Assembly: GCA_003151595.1 (NCBI GenBank) | Contig: PLXW01000086.1 | Location: 1-12,289 of the forward strand | Length of the DNA stretch: 12,289 nucleotides | Origin: Myxococcales bacterium | GTDB lineage: Bacteria; Myxococcota; Polyangia; Polyangiales; Polyangiaceae | Reading direction: 5' to 3' | In this document: positions 6,260 through 12,289 of the stretch, piece by piece | How the letters are laid out: every line of letters begins with the position of its first letter | How positions within the stretch are numbered: the stretch's first letter is position 1 | Made by a program: the position numbers and the translations under genes | The notes under the pieces: generated by a model | The model's database searches: none | Told to the model about the DNA's origin: nothing | What the model saw: only the letters and a program-made list of their open reading frames with translations

Positions 6260-7612
6260 TTAGTGACGTCGATCGAGGAGCGACGAAGAGGCCGTGCTTG
6301 GATCCGGTGCGGGCGAAGGTGCGGGTGCCGGTGCGGGTGAGGACGCGGGCGCGGCGACGCGGTTGTGACGCCAGCGATGCGCGGCGGGCGCGCGAGGTTG
6401 CGGCACCGGATCGAGCGGCTCGGCCGGCACCGACGGAAGCTCGACCTCGCGCGACGACGGCAGGTCCGACACGCTGATCGTCGGAGGCGCGTTCACCACG
6501 GCCGACTGGGTCGTCGGCGCGGCCGGCGCGCCGCTCGTTCGTGGTTCGAACGACCGGAGCCCGATGGCCACGATCGCCATCGCCAGCGTGACGCCCGCGA
6601 GAAGGATGAGCGGCCGGTTCCTCTTTCGCACCGCCACCGCCGCAGGGTTCAGGGGAGTCGCCGGCGCCTTCAGCGACGCCAGCGTCCTCATGTCCGACAA
6701 GCCCTCCGCGCGCCCCGCGGCCGCGCGCACGGCGCTCTGCATCGCGCGCGCATCGGTCCAGCGATCGCGCTTCTCGAACTCGAGCGCCTTGTCGACGATC
6801 GCCGCCACGTCCTCTGGCACCGCGCCCACCGAGAGGACGCTCGGCACTCGCTCGGTCATCGCGCTCAGCAACATCTCGGCCGTGTTCTTGTGCGCGCGTA
6901 CCGGCTTGCCCGTGAGCAGGCGGAACATCATCGCGCCCAGGGCCCAGAGGTCGCTCTGCGCGTCGACCTCGCTCCATCGTCCGCGCGCCTGCTCGGGGGG
7001 CATGTACTGCGGCGTGCCGAGCGCCGAGCCGTCCTGCGTGCGCGCGCTGTTTCGTCCGGAGGCGTCCGCGCCGCCTGGCACCGCGCCGTACATGTGCTCG
7101 CGCAGCCGCGCGATGCCGAAGTCGAGGAGCATGATCTTGCCGGACGTCGTGAGGAACACGTTGTCCGGCTTGATGTCGCGATGGGTGATCCCCTGCGCGT
7201 GCGCGGCGGCGAGGATGTCGAGCACCTCGGTCGCGATGCTGAGCACCTGCCCCACCGCGAGCCCGTCGGTCGCATGATCGAGGATGCGCGAGAGGGGTTC
7301 GCCGTCGAGCCGGTCCATGACGAGGAACGGCGCGCCGTCGTCGGTGACGTCGTCGTCGAGGATCGTCACCGCGCCGGGGTGGCCGACCTTGTTGGCGATG
7401 TACCCCTCGCGCTGAAACCGCGCGACCACGTCCTCCGACGACGCCAGGAACGAGTGCATCACCTTCACGGCCACCCGCTTGCCGTTCGTGCGGTGCGTGC
7501 CGTCGTAGACCGCCGCCGTCCCACCCGCGCCGATCACCGGCCCCAGCACCCACTTGTCGCGGAGCGTGGTGCCGACGCGCGCGTGCACGCTTTCGATCGT
7601 GTTGGGATCCAT
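6260..7612 (-). CDS. Single-domain transmembrane Ser/Thr protein kinase
   Basis: The 450-aa product has one Hanks-type kinase domain (about 20-295): glycine loop IGAGGTAAVY, Lys50 in VAVKVM, HRDIKPDN at 144-151, DFG at 164-166, GTPQYMPPE at 199-207. All catalytic residues are present. The insert between DFG and GTPQY is long (about 33 residues) and rich in Gly, Ser and Arg, giving possible autophosphorylation sites. One TM helix (about 335-352) is followed by a periplasmic tail of about 100 residues ending in Pro-Ala repeats, with no recognised sensor domain. The frame is open for 34 codons further upstream, but the ATG at 7612 lies about 19 residues before the kinase fold and downstream of a good promoter candidate, so it is preferred. 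GGAAG stands 12 bp before it. The gene leads a two-gene operon with the tandem kinase. Confidence 0.92.
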   Translation of the reverse strand: MDPNTIESVHARVGTTLRDKWVLGPVIGAGGTAAVYDGTHRTNGKRVAVKVMHSFLASSEDVVARFQREGYIANKVGHPGAVTILDDDVTDDGAPFLVMDRLDGEPLSRILDHATDGLAVGQVLSIATEVLDILAAAHAQGITHRDIKPDNVFLTTSGKIMLLDFGIARLREHMYGAVPGGADASGRNSARTQDGSALGTPQYMPPEQARGRWSEVDAQSDLWALGAMMFRLLTGKPVRAHKNTAEMLLSAMTERVPSVLSVGAVPEDVAAIVDKALEFEKRDRWTDARAMQSAVRAAAGRAEGLSDMRTLASLKAPATPLNPAAVAVRKRNRPLILLAGVTLAMAIVAIGLRSFEPRTSGAPAAPTTQSAVVNAPPTISVSDLPSSREVELPSVPAEPLDPVPQPRAPAAHRWRHNRVAAPASSPAPAPAPSPAPDPSTASSSLLDRRH

Positions 7613-7646
7613 GGCGTGAGCCCGCTTCCGAAATGCGGACACAGTT

Positions 7647-7675
7647 TGATTAGCACTGCCCCGACTACTTGTCGG
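7647..7675 (-). promoter_or_regulatory. Candidate promoter of the kinase operon with an overlapping inverted repeat
   Basis: On the minus strand CCGACA (plus 7670-7675, four of six -35 bases) is followed after 17 bp by TAATCA (plus 7647-7652), preceded by an extended -10 TGC. The predicted start is near 7640, giving a leader of about 28 bases before the ATG at 7612. An inverted repeat, CCGAC at 7661-7665 and GTCGG at 7671-7675, overlaps the -35 and spacer and could be an operator. Confidence 0.45.
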
Positions 7676-7875
7676 CATGCGGTAGCGCGCGACAAGCGAT
7701 CGGAGCGGATTCATGCGGTCCGACCGCTACGCGAGGGAAGCAGTTCACGGCCGCGGGGAAGGCCTCGTCGCCGCCGGCGTAAGACGCGAATAGCCTCCCT
7801 CGCTCCGCGGCCGCCTCGCGGTTAGGATACATCGGAAGGGCGCGTCGTCTGCACGCGCTGCCCGGCCGCTCGCCC
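7676..7875 (+). promoter_or_regulatory. Upstream region of hslO with a possible -10 (TAGGAT)
   Basis: This is the hslO side of the 263-bp gap between the divergent kinase operon and hslO. TAGGAT at 7823-7828, in GGTTAGGATACATCGG, is a plausible -10; it is 47 bp before the ATG. No convincing -35 and no sigma32-type heat-shock promoter is visible. No RNA gene or small ORF in this stretch could be supported. Confidence 0.3.
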
Positions 7876-8736
7876 ATGACCGACACTGCACTACGCGCGA
7901 TCACCGACGACGGCGCCTTCCGCGTGATCGCCATCCGCACGACCGAGACCGTGCGCGGCGCCGCGGCGTCGCAGGACGCGCGCGCGGAAATCGCCAGGCT
8001 CTTCGGCGAGCTCCTCACAGGCGCCATCCTCATTCGCCACACGATGGCCCCCGACCTCCGCGTGCAAGCGATCCTTCAAGGCGACGACCGCGCCAGCCGC
8101 ATGATCGCCGACGCCAACCCCGACGCCTCGACGCGCGGCCTCGTGCAGCTCTCGGCCGGCGCGAAGAAGGCCGGCACGATGAACATCAGCACCGGCGGGC
8201 TCCTTCAGGTGGCGCGCACGCTCCAGAACGGATCGATCCACCAGGGGGTGGTCGCCGTGCCGAGCAGCGGATCGATCTCGGGCGCGCTCATGACGTACAT
8301 GCAGGACTCCGAGCAGATCGTCTCCATCATCGCCGCCAGCTGCGTGATGGACGACGCCGGCGCCGTCGTCATCGCCGGCGGCTTCGCGCTCCAGCTGTTG
8401 CCCGAGGTCGGCGAAGGACCGCTGGCGGTGATGACCGAGCGCATGCGCGACTTCGAGAACCTGGAGCCGCTTCTGCGGAACGGCGGCGCGGAGCCCGAGG
8501 TGCTCGTGCGCGAGATCCTCTACGGGATGCCGTACACGCGGTTGTCCGAAGATCCGCTCACCTTCGGATGCAACTGCTCGCAGGTGCGCGTGGCGGCGAG
8601 CCTCGCGTCGCTGCCGAAGAGCGAGATCCGCGAGATGATCTCCGACGGTCGCGTGCTCGAAATCGGCTGTGACTACTGCGGCAAACAATACCGAATGGCG
8701 CCCGAGCAACTGCGCGGTCTCCTCGAGGCCCACTGA
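7876..8736 (+). CDS. hslO: Hsp33 redox-regulated holdase chaperone
   Basis: The 286-aa product is the cytoplasmic Hsp33 chaperone, which under oxidative stress loses its zinc, forms disulfides and binds unfolding proteins. The zinc-binding C-terminus is intact: CNC (Cys232 and Cys234) and CDYC (Cys265 and Cys268), in the order CxC-x30-CxxC seen in the family. The segment GCNCSQVRV...LEIGCDYCGKQY aligns closely with E. coli Hsp33. The N-terminal part has the expected substrate-binding fold signatures, such as GELLTGAILIRHT (44-56) and an LQGDD motif at 67-71. Length is typical (about 290 aa). There is an additional Cys156, whose role is unknown. The ATG at 7876 gives a standard N-terminus, though no Shine-Dalgarno is evident. 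The stop overlaps the next start (TGATG), so it is the first gene of a coupled pair. Confidence 0.96.
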   Translation: MTDTALRAITDDGAFRVIAIRTTETVRGAAASQDARAEIARLFGELLTGAILIRHTMAPDLRVQAILQGDDRASRMIADANPDASTRGLVQLSAGAKKAGTMNISTGGLLQVARTLQNGSIHQGVVAVPSSGSISGALMTYMQDSEQIVSIIAASCVMDDAGAVVIAGGFALQLLPEVGEGPLAVMTERMRDFENLEPLLRNGGAEPEVLVREILYGMPYTRLSEDPLTFGCNCSQVRVAASLASLPKSEIREMISDGRVLEIGCDYCGKQYRMAPEQLRGLLEAH

Positions 8737-9743
8737 TGCGAACGCTCGAACCTGCACCGAACGCCGTGATCGATGAACGCGGGCGACCCCGCTTCGGGTC
8801 GTACACGGGGACCGTGCCGCGCGTGGACCTGTCGCGCGTGGCCGGCAGTCAGCTGCGTCGCGTGAAGCGCGAGAAGCGGTGGATCTACGTCGGGATCGCG
8901 TCGGACGACGCCTACGTCGCGCTCTTGATCGCGCGGCTCGGGTACGTGACGAACGTGTTCGCCTACGCGCTGGACGCGCGGACGATGCGAATGATGGCGA
9001 CGCGCTCGTTGCTCGCGCCGCCGATGTCGTGCCGCGTGGCGAGCGGGATGAGCGCCCCCACGCCGGCGGAGTTCGAGTTCCGCGGCTCCTCCGCGAGCGT
9101 GACGCGCGGCGATCGCGCGGGGTCGCTGGTGGTGAAGGCGAACCTTCGCGACTTCGATCTGCACGCCACGCTCGACGCCACCGACGCGCCTCCGGCGATC
9201 ACCGCGATCGCGCAGGTGGGCGAGAGCGCGAAGTTGCTGGTGAACACCACCGAGAAGCGGACGCTGCTCACGGCCGACGGCGAGCTGCGCGTCGACGGCA
9301 AGAGCCGGGAGTTCGTCTCGGCGCTCGCGGGGTACGACTACACGCACGGGCTCCTGGCGCGGCGAACGGCGTGGCGCTGGGCGTTCGGGCTCGGTCGCGC
9401 GAAGAGCGGCGAGCGGCTGGCCTTCAACCTGGTGCAAGGGTTCGTGGGCGAGGCGGAGTGCGCGCTGTGGATCGAAGGGGAGCTGTTCCCGCTGGCCGAG
9501 GGGCGCTTCGCGTTCGACGCCGACAACCCGCTGACCGAGTGGCGCGTCTCGACCGCCGACGGTGCGCTCGATCTCCGCTTCACGCCCGGCGGCATGCACT
9601 CCGAGGAGAAGAACCTCGGCCTCGTCGCGTCACGCTTCGTTCAACCCTCGGGCGCGTTCCGCGGGACGATCCGCGCGAAGGGGAAGACGTTCGAGATCGA
9701 GCGCGTGCTCGGCGTCACCGAAGACCAGGACGTTCTCTGGTGA
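8736..9743 (+). CDS. DUF2804-like protein
   Basis: The 335-aa product resembles the DUF2804 family, whose biochemical function is not established to my knowledge. The best signature is GYDYTHGLLARRTAWRWAFGL (199-219), followed by GERLAFNLVQGF and a C-terminal EDQDVLW. The protein is rich in beta-prone segments (for example LVVKANLRDFDLHATLDA), has no signal peptide and no TM helix, so it is likely a soluble beta-sheet protein. Its ATG overlaps the hslO stop by one base, with GAGG at 8725-8728, so it is translated with Hsp33 and may act in the same stress response; this link is inference. The last 29 bp overlap the end of the acetyltransferase gene on the opposite strand. Confidence 0.75.
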   Translation: MRTLEPAPNAVIDERGRPRFGSYTGTVPRVDLSRVAGSQLRRVKREKRWIYVGIASDDAYVALLIARLGYVTNVFAYALDARTMRMMATRSLLAPPMSCRVASGMSAPTPAEFEFRGSSASVTRGDRAGSLVVKANLRDFDLHATLDATDAPPAITAIAQVGESAKLLVNTTEKRTLLTADGELRVDGKSREFVSALAGYDYTHGLLARRTAWRWAFGLGRAKSGERLAFNLVQGFVGEAECALWIEGELFPLAEGRFAFDADNPLTEWRVSTADGALDLRFTPGGMHSEEKNLGLVASRFVQPSGAFRGTIRAKGKTFEIERVLGVTEDQDVLW

Positions 9744-10266
9744 GCCCGTAGACGACGAGCTCGCCGAGCGTCTCGTGATCGCGGGTTCCCACGAGAACCA
9801 TCCCCAGCTTGACCATCACGCGGAGCGACGGCGTGTGCCACGGGAGCGTCGTGGCATGCACGGCGACCACTCCGTCCTGCGCGAGCGCCCAGTCCACGCA
9901 CGCGCGCGTCGCCTCCGTCGCCAGACCGCGCCCTTGCGACCCTTCTTCCACCCCGTATGCGATCTCCGCAGTCCCGTCGGGGCCCGGATGACCGTGGAAC
10001 ACGATGCTCCCCACGACGCGCCGTTCGCCGCGATCGCTCCGCTCGATCATCAGTCGATCGCCCCACAGGCGCGTCGCCGGGTCGGCGCGGATCTCTTCGA
10101 TCGACGCCGTGAACGCGCGCTCGATGAGGGCGCGGTTGGGCCACGTCTTCGGCACCACGGCCTCGGCGATGCGTTCGGCGTCCTCGCGCCTCCCCTCCAT
10201 CACGGCTTCGACCATCGCCAGCGAGATCGGCTCGAGCTCGAGGCGCTCGGTTCGCAAGTACGTCAT
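9715..10266 (-). CDS. GNAT family N-acetyltransferase (RimJ/RimL-like)
   Basis: The 183-aa product has the size and layout of the Acetyltransf_3 branch of the GNAT superfamily, which transfers acetyl from acetyl-CoA to amines or protein N-termini. The N-terminus LRTERLELEPIS is typical. The acetyl-CoA pyrophosphate loop is SQGRGLATEA (110-119), after the beta strand TAEIAYGVEE. The segment TPSLRVMVKLGMVLVG (145-160) is the usual final helix and strand. The ATG at 10266 was chosen because it begins exactly at the conserved LRTERL start and is preceded by a strong Shine-Dalgarno; the open frame upstream to 10410 would run through the divergent hydrolase start. The stop lies inside the DUF2804 gene (29-bp tail-to-tail overlap). 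The acceptor substrate is unknown. Confidence 0.9.
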   Translation of the reverse strand: MTYLRTERLELEPISLAMVEAVMEGRREDAERIAEAVVPKTWPNRALIERAFTASIEEIRADPATRLWGDRLMIERSDRGERRVVGSIVFHGHPGPDGTAEIAYGVEEGSQGRGLATEATRACVDWALAQDGVVAVHATTLPWHTPSLRVMVKLGMVLVGTRDHETLGELVVYGLTRERPGLR

Positions 10267-10269
10267 CGG

Positions 10270-10276
10270 CTCCTCC
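10270..10276 (-). promoter_or_regulatory. Strong ribosome binding site of the acetyltransferase
   Basis: GGAGGAG on the minus strand, three bases before the ATG at 10266 (five bases after the GGAGG core), is the clearest Shine-Dalgarno in the window and fixes the start of the GNAT gene. Just upstream, at 10287-10300, the heptamer GCTCACG is repeated twice in tandem, with no known role. Confidence 0.75.
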
Positions 10277-10343
10277 AGCTCTCGCCGCTCACGGCTCACG
10301 CCCAGCCACACGAACCCGACCTCCAGGGTGTAACGCGCGCGCG

Positions 10344-10359
10344 GTTGGTGCGCTATATC
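10344..10359 (+). promoter_or_regulatory. Candidate -10 region of the hydrolase gene
   Basis: TATATC (10354-10359) fits a -10 hexamer in four of six positions and ends only 7 bp before the ATG at 10367, placing the likely start site at or next to the ATG. It follows GTTGGTG (10344-10350), the same heptamer found before the pal-like gene. There is no Shine-Dalgarno and no clear -35. Confidence 0.4.
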
Positions 10360-10366
10360 CGCGTGG

Positions 10367-11284
10367 ATGAGCACCGACGTGAGTCTCGCCGCACGCATCG
10401 AGGTCGCCATCGGCGGCGCGCAGTACCGGATCGCGACGCGCGCTGCGTCACGACTCCTGGGGTTCTCTGTAGGGGCGCTCGAAGTCGATTACGTGCGCGT
10501 GCCGTTCCTGGCGCGCGGATGGGGCGTGCCGATCGTGCTCGTGCACGGGTTCGGCGGGGACAAGGAGAGCTGGCTTCTCATGGCCGGGCGCCTGCCGCGA
10601 AACCACGCCACGATCATCCCGGATTTGCCCGGGTTCGGCGCGGCCGGAGCGATCGAGCCCGAGCGCGCGTCGGCCAAAGCGCAGTCCGAAGTGCTCCTGC
10701 GCCTGCTCGACAAGCTCGGCTACGCGCGCGCGCACATCGTCGGAAATTCGATGGGGGGCGGCATCGCGCTTCGCTTCGCCAAGGATCACCCCGACCGCGC
10801 CACGTCGATCACGCTCATCGGTTCGGTGGGACCCGTCGTCGATCGGAGCGAAGTGCTTCAGGCGCTCGACCGGGGCGAGAACCCGCTCATCGTGAACGAC
10901 GTGGCCGATCTCGACCGCCTCCTCGGCCTCGTCTCCGAGAAGATGCCGAAGTTCCCGCGCACGATGCGCCGCTTCATCGCCGAGGATCGCGTGGCGCGCA
11001 AAGAGGCGCACCTCTCGCTCTTCCGCGGATGGAACGAGCCCAAGGACGGCGACGGCATCTCGCCCGACCTCGAATCGATCCGGACGCCGGCCCTCGTCAT
11101 CCACGGCGCGCGCGACCGCGTGATCGACGTCTCGACCGGCAGAGCGCTCGGCGCGAGGCTGCCGAACGCGCGGCTCGAGGTCATGGAAGGGATCGGCCAC
11201 GTGCCGCAGATGGAAGCGCCGGGGCAGGTCGCCAAAATGATCGACGAATTCGTCACCGACGTCGAAGCGCGCCGCGTGTCGTGA
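10367..11284 (+). CDS. Alpha/beta hydrolase, ABHD6/lipase-like
   Basis: The 305-aa product is an alpha/beta-hydrolase fold enzyme, probably an esterase or monoacylglycerol-type lipase. The segment [15 protein letters not shown] (56-70) gives the oxyanion HG motif and resembles ABHD6-like lipases. The nucleophile elbow is GNSMGG with Ser128, the acid is probably Asp250 in HGARDRVID, and the base is His278 in [11 protein letters not shown]. The catalytic triad is therefore complete. A cap region spans about 155-235. No signal peptide is convincing, but residues 28-57 are moderately hydrophobic. The gene is divergent from the acetyltransferase and precedes carB by 40 bp, with its stop codon inside the proposed carB -35, so co-expression with carB is possible but not required. 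Substrate unknown. Confidence 0.9.
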   Translation: MSTDVSLAARIEVAIGGAQYRIATRAASRLLGFSVGALEVDYVRVPFLARGWGVPIVLVHGFGGDKESWLLMAGRLPRNHATIIPDLPGFGAAGAIEPERASAKAQSEVLLRLLDKLGYARAHIVGNSMGGGIALRFAKDHPDRATSITLIGSVGPVVDRSEVLQALDRGENPLIVNDVADLDRLLGLVSEKMPKFPRTMRRFIAEDRVARKEAHLSLFRGWNEPKDGDGISPDLESIRTPALVIHGARDRVIDVSTGRALGARLPNARLEVMEGIGHVPQMEAPGQVAKMIDEFVTDVEARRVS

Positions 11285-11309
11285 CGCCAAGCGCGCGCCC
11301 TGCTATTCG
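11281..11309 (+). promoter_or_regulatory. Candidate carB promoter overlapping the hydrolase stop codon
   Basis: GTGACG (11281-11286, four of six -35 bases, containing the hydrolase TGA) is followed after 17 bp by TATTCG (11304-11309), preceded by the extended -10 TGC. The predicted start near 11316 leaves a short leader with GAGG at 11318-11321, unusually close to the ATG at 11325. No pyrimidine-responsive element is visible in the 40-bp gap. Confidence 0.4.
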
Positions 11310-11324
11310 CGTTGCCCGAGGCCA

Positions 11325-12289
11325 ATGCCGCGACGCGACGACCTGAACAAAATACTGCTCATTGGCGCGGGCCCCATCGTCATCGGACAGGCGTGCGAGT
11401 TCGATTACTCGGGAACGCAAGGGGCCAAGGCGCTGCGCGAGGAGGGATACGACGTCATCCTCGTCAACTCCAACCCCGCCACGATCATGACCGACCCGGA
11501 GCTGGCCGGGCGCACGTACGTGGAGCCGCTGGAGTGGAAGACGCTCACCGCGATCCTCGAGCGTGAGCGCCCCGACGCGATCTTGCCGACGCTCGGCGGG
11601 CAGACGGCGCTGAACCTGGCGTTGAAGCTCCACGAAGAAGGGGTGCTGGCGCGCCTCGGCGTGGAGATGCTGGGCGCGAAGCCGGAGTCGATCGCCAAGG
11701 CGGAAGATCGATCGCTGTTCAAGGCGGCGATGGAGAAGATCGGCCTCGCCTGCCCGAAGTCGGGCGCGGCGCACACGGTCGAAGAGGCGTGGGCCATCGT
11801 GAAGGAGACCGGGTTCCCGGCGATCCTGCGGCCGTCGTTCACGCTGGGCGGGTCGGGGAGCGGCATCACCAGGAACGAGAGCGAGTTCGCCGCGAAGGTG
11901 GCGTGGGCGCTGGCGCAGTCGCCGACGAGCGAGGTGCTCATCGAAGAGAGCGTGCTCGGGTGGAAGGAGTACGAGCTCGAGGTGATCCGCGATCGTGCGG
12001 ACAACTTCATCGTCGTGTGCTCGATCGAGAACATCGACCCGATGGGGGTGCACACCGGTGACTCGATCACCGTCGCGCCGGCGATGACGCTGACCGATCG
12101 CGAATACCAGCGTTTGAGAGACGCCTCGCGCGCCGTCATGACCGAGATCGGCGTCGAGACCGGCGGCTCGAACGTGCAGTTCGCCGTGAGCCCCAAGGAC
12201 GGCACGGTCTACGTCATCGAGATGAACCCGCGCGTGTCGCGCTCCAGCGCGCTGGCCAGCAAGGCGACGGGCTTCCCGATCGCCAAGAT
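11325..12289 (+). CDS. carB: Carbamoyl-phosphate synthase large subunit (5' part, runs off the window)
   Basis: The first 321 codons of about 1,070-1,080 are present; the gene is cut by the window edge, not by a stop. CarB makes carbamoyl phosphate from ammonia (supplied by CarA from glutamine), bicarbonate and two ATP, for pyrimidine and arginine synthesis. Visible are the pre-ATP-grasp start ([17 protein letters not shown], 14-30), GGQTALN and the first half of the carboxyphosphate ATP-grasp domain. It aligns without gaps to E. coli CarB over this length, and the ATP and metal ligands Arg129, Arg169, His243, Glu299, Asn301 and Arg303 are all in place. One oddity is Ser179 in the loop GGSGSG, where E. 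coli has GGSGGG. The ATG gives [16 protein letters not shown], matching the family start. carA is not in this window. Confidence 0.97.
   Translation, partial: MPRRDDLNKILLIGAGPIVIGQACEFDYSGTQGAKALREEGYDVILVNSNPATIMTDPELAGRTYVEPLEWKTLTAILERERPDAILPTLGGQTALNLALKLHEEGVLARLGVEMLGAKPESIAKAEDRSLFKAAMEKIGLACPKSGAAHTVEEAWAIVKETGFPAILRPSFTLGGSGSGITRNESEFAAKVAWALAQSPTSEVLIEESVLGWKEYELEVIRDRADNFIVVCSIENIDPMGVHTGDSITVAPAMTLTDREYQRLRDASRAVMTEIGVETGGSNVQFAVSPKDGTVYVIEMNPRVSRSSALASKATGFPIAK

Noticed and set aside
3514..6477. 987-aa open frame on the plus strand opposite the kinase genes
   Set aside because: It is extremely Arg-, His- and Val-rich with no domain, and is the antisense of a gene with clear kinase motifs. 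Long antisense frames are expected at this GC content.
7613..7714. 34-residue N-terminal extension of the single-domain kinase
   Set aside because: It covers the best promoter candidate and inverted repeat, has no domain signal, and the ATG at 7612 is well placed before the kinase fold.
11405..12205. 266-aa minus-strand ORF opposite carB
   Set aside because: It is antisense to a gene that matches E. coli CarB without gaps, is Ser/Arg-rich and has no domain.

Overview
The window is about 70% GC, has strongly GC-biased third codon positions, and is packed with genes on both strands. Two Hanks-type Ser/Thr kinases (one with the HRDLSPQN catalytic loop), a Cys-rich lipoprotein with an OmpA domain, and extracytoplasmic tails rich in Pro and Ala suggest a myxobacterium-like organism (Myxococcota, Polyangia-type). 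This is inferred from gene content; no rRNA or marker search was possible. I see no tRNA, rRNA, insertion sequence, integrase or CRISPR array.

Layout. At the left edge a Thr-Pro-rich protein tail reads rightward and stops at 70. A 12-TM MATE transporter reads leftward from 1719 and stops at 298. The 227 bp between these convergent stops is filled by a degenerate array of palindromes with a period of about 44 bp. Divergent from the MATE gene is a coupled lipoprotein pair: a Pal-like protein with four four-cysteine modules (1813-2586) and a CpoB/YbgF-like coiled-coil/TPR lipoprotein (2583-3392). A 15-bp perfect palindrome carries the stop codons of both cpoB and the convergent kinase gene. The minus strand then has a kinase operon: a single-domain membrane kinase (7612-6260) followed 37 bp later by a 940-aa protein with two complete kinase domains, one TM segment and a periplasmic repeat region (6222-3400).

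Divergent from the kinases is hslO (Hsp33 redox chaperone, 7876-8736), translationally coupled to a DUF2804-like gene (8736-9743). The DUF2804 gene overlaps, tail to tail, a minus-strand GNAT acetyltransferase (10266-9715). Divergent from the acetyltransferase, an ABHD6-like alpha/beta hydrolase (10367-11284) precedes carB (from 11325), which runs off the right edge.

Functional themes: envelope maintenance (Pal/CpoB lipoproteins, MATE efflux), signalling (three kinase domains in one operon), redox stress (Hsp33) and housekeeping metabolism (carB). No single classical system unites the window. The less usual items are the palindrome array, the Cys-module Pal, the tandem-kinase receptor, and a repeated layout in which genes that begin a transcription unit have a candidate -10 element only 7-11 bp before the ATG and no Shine-Dalgarno, while coupled downstream genes have one.
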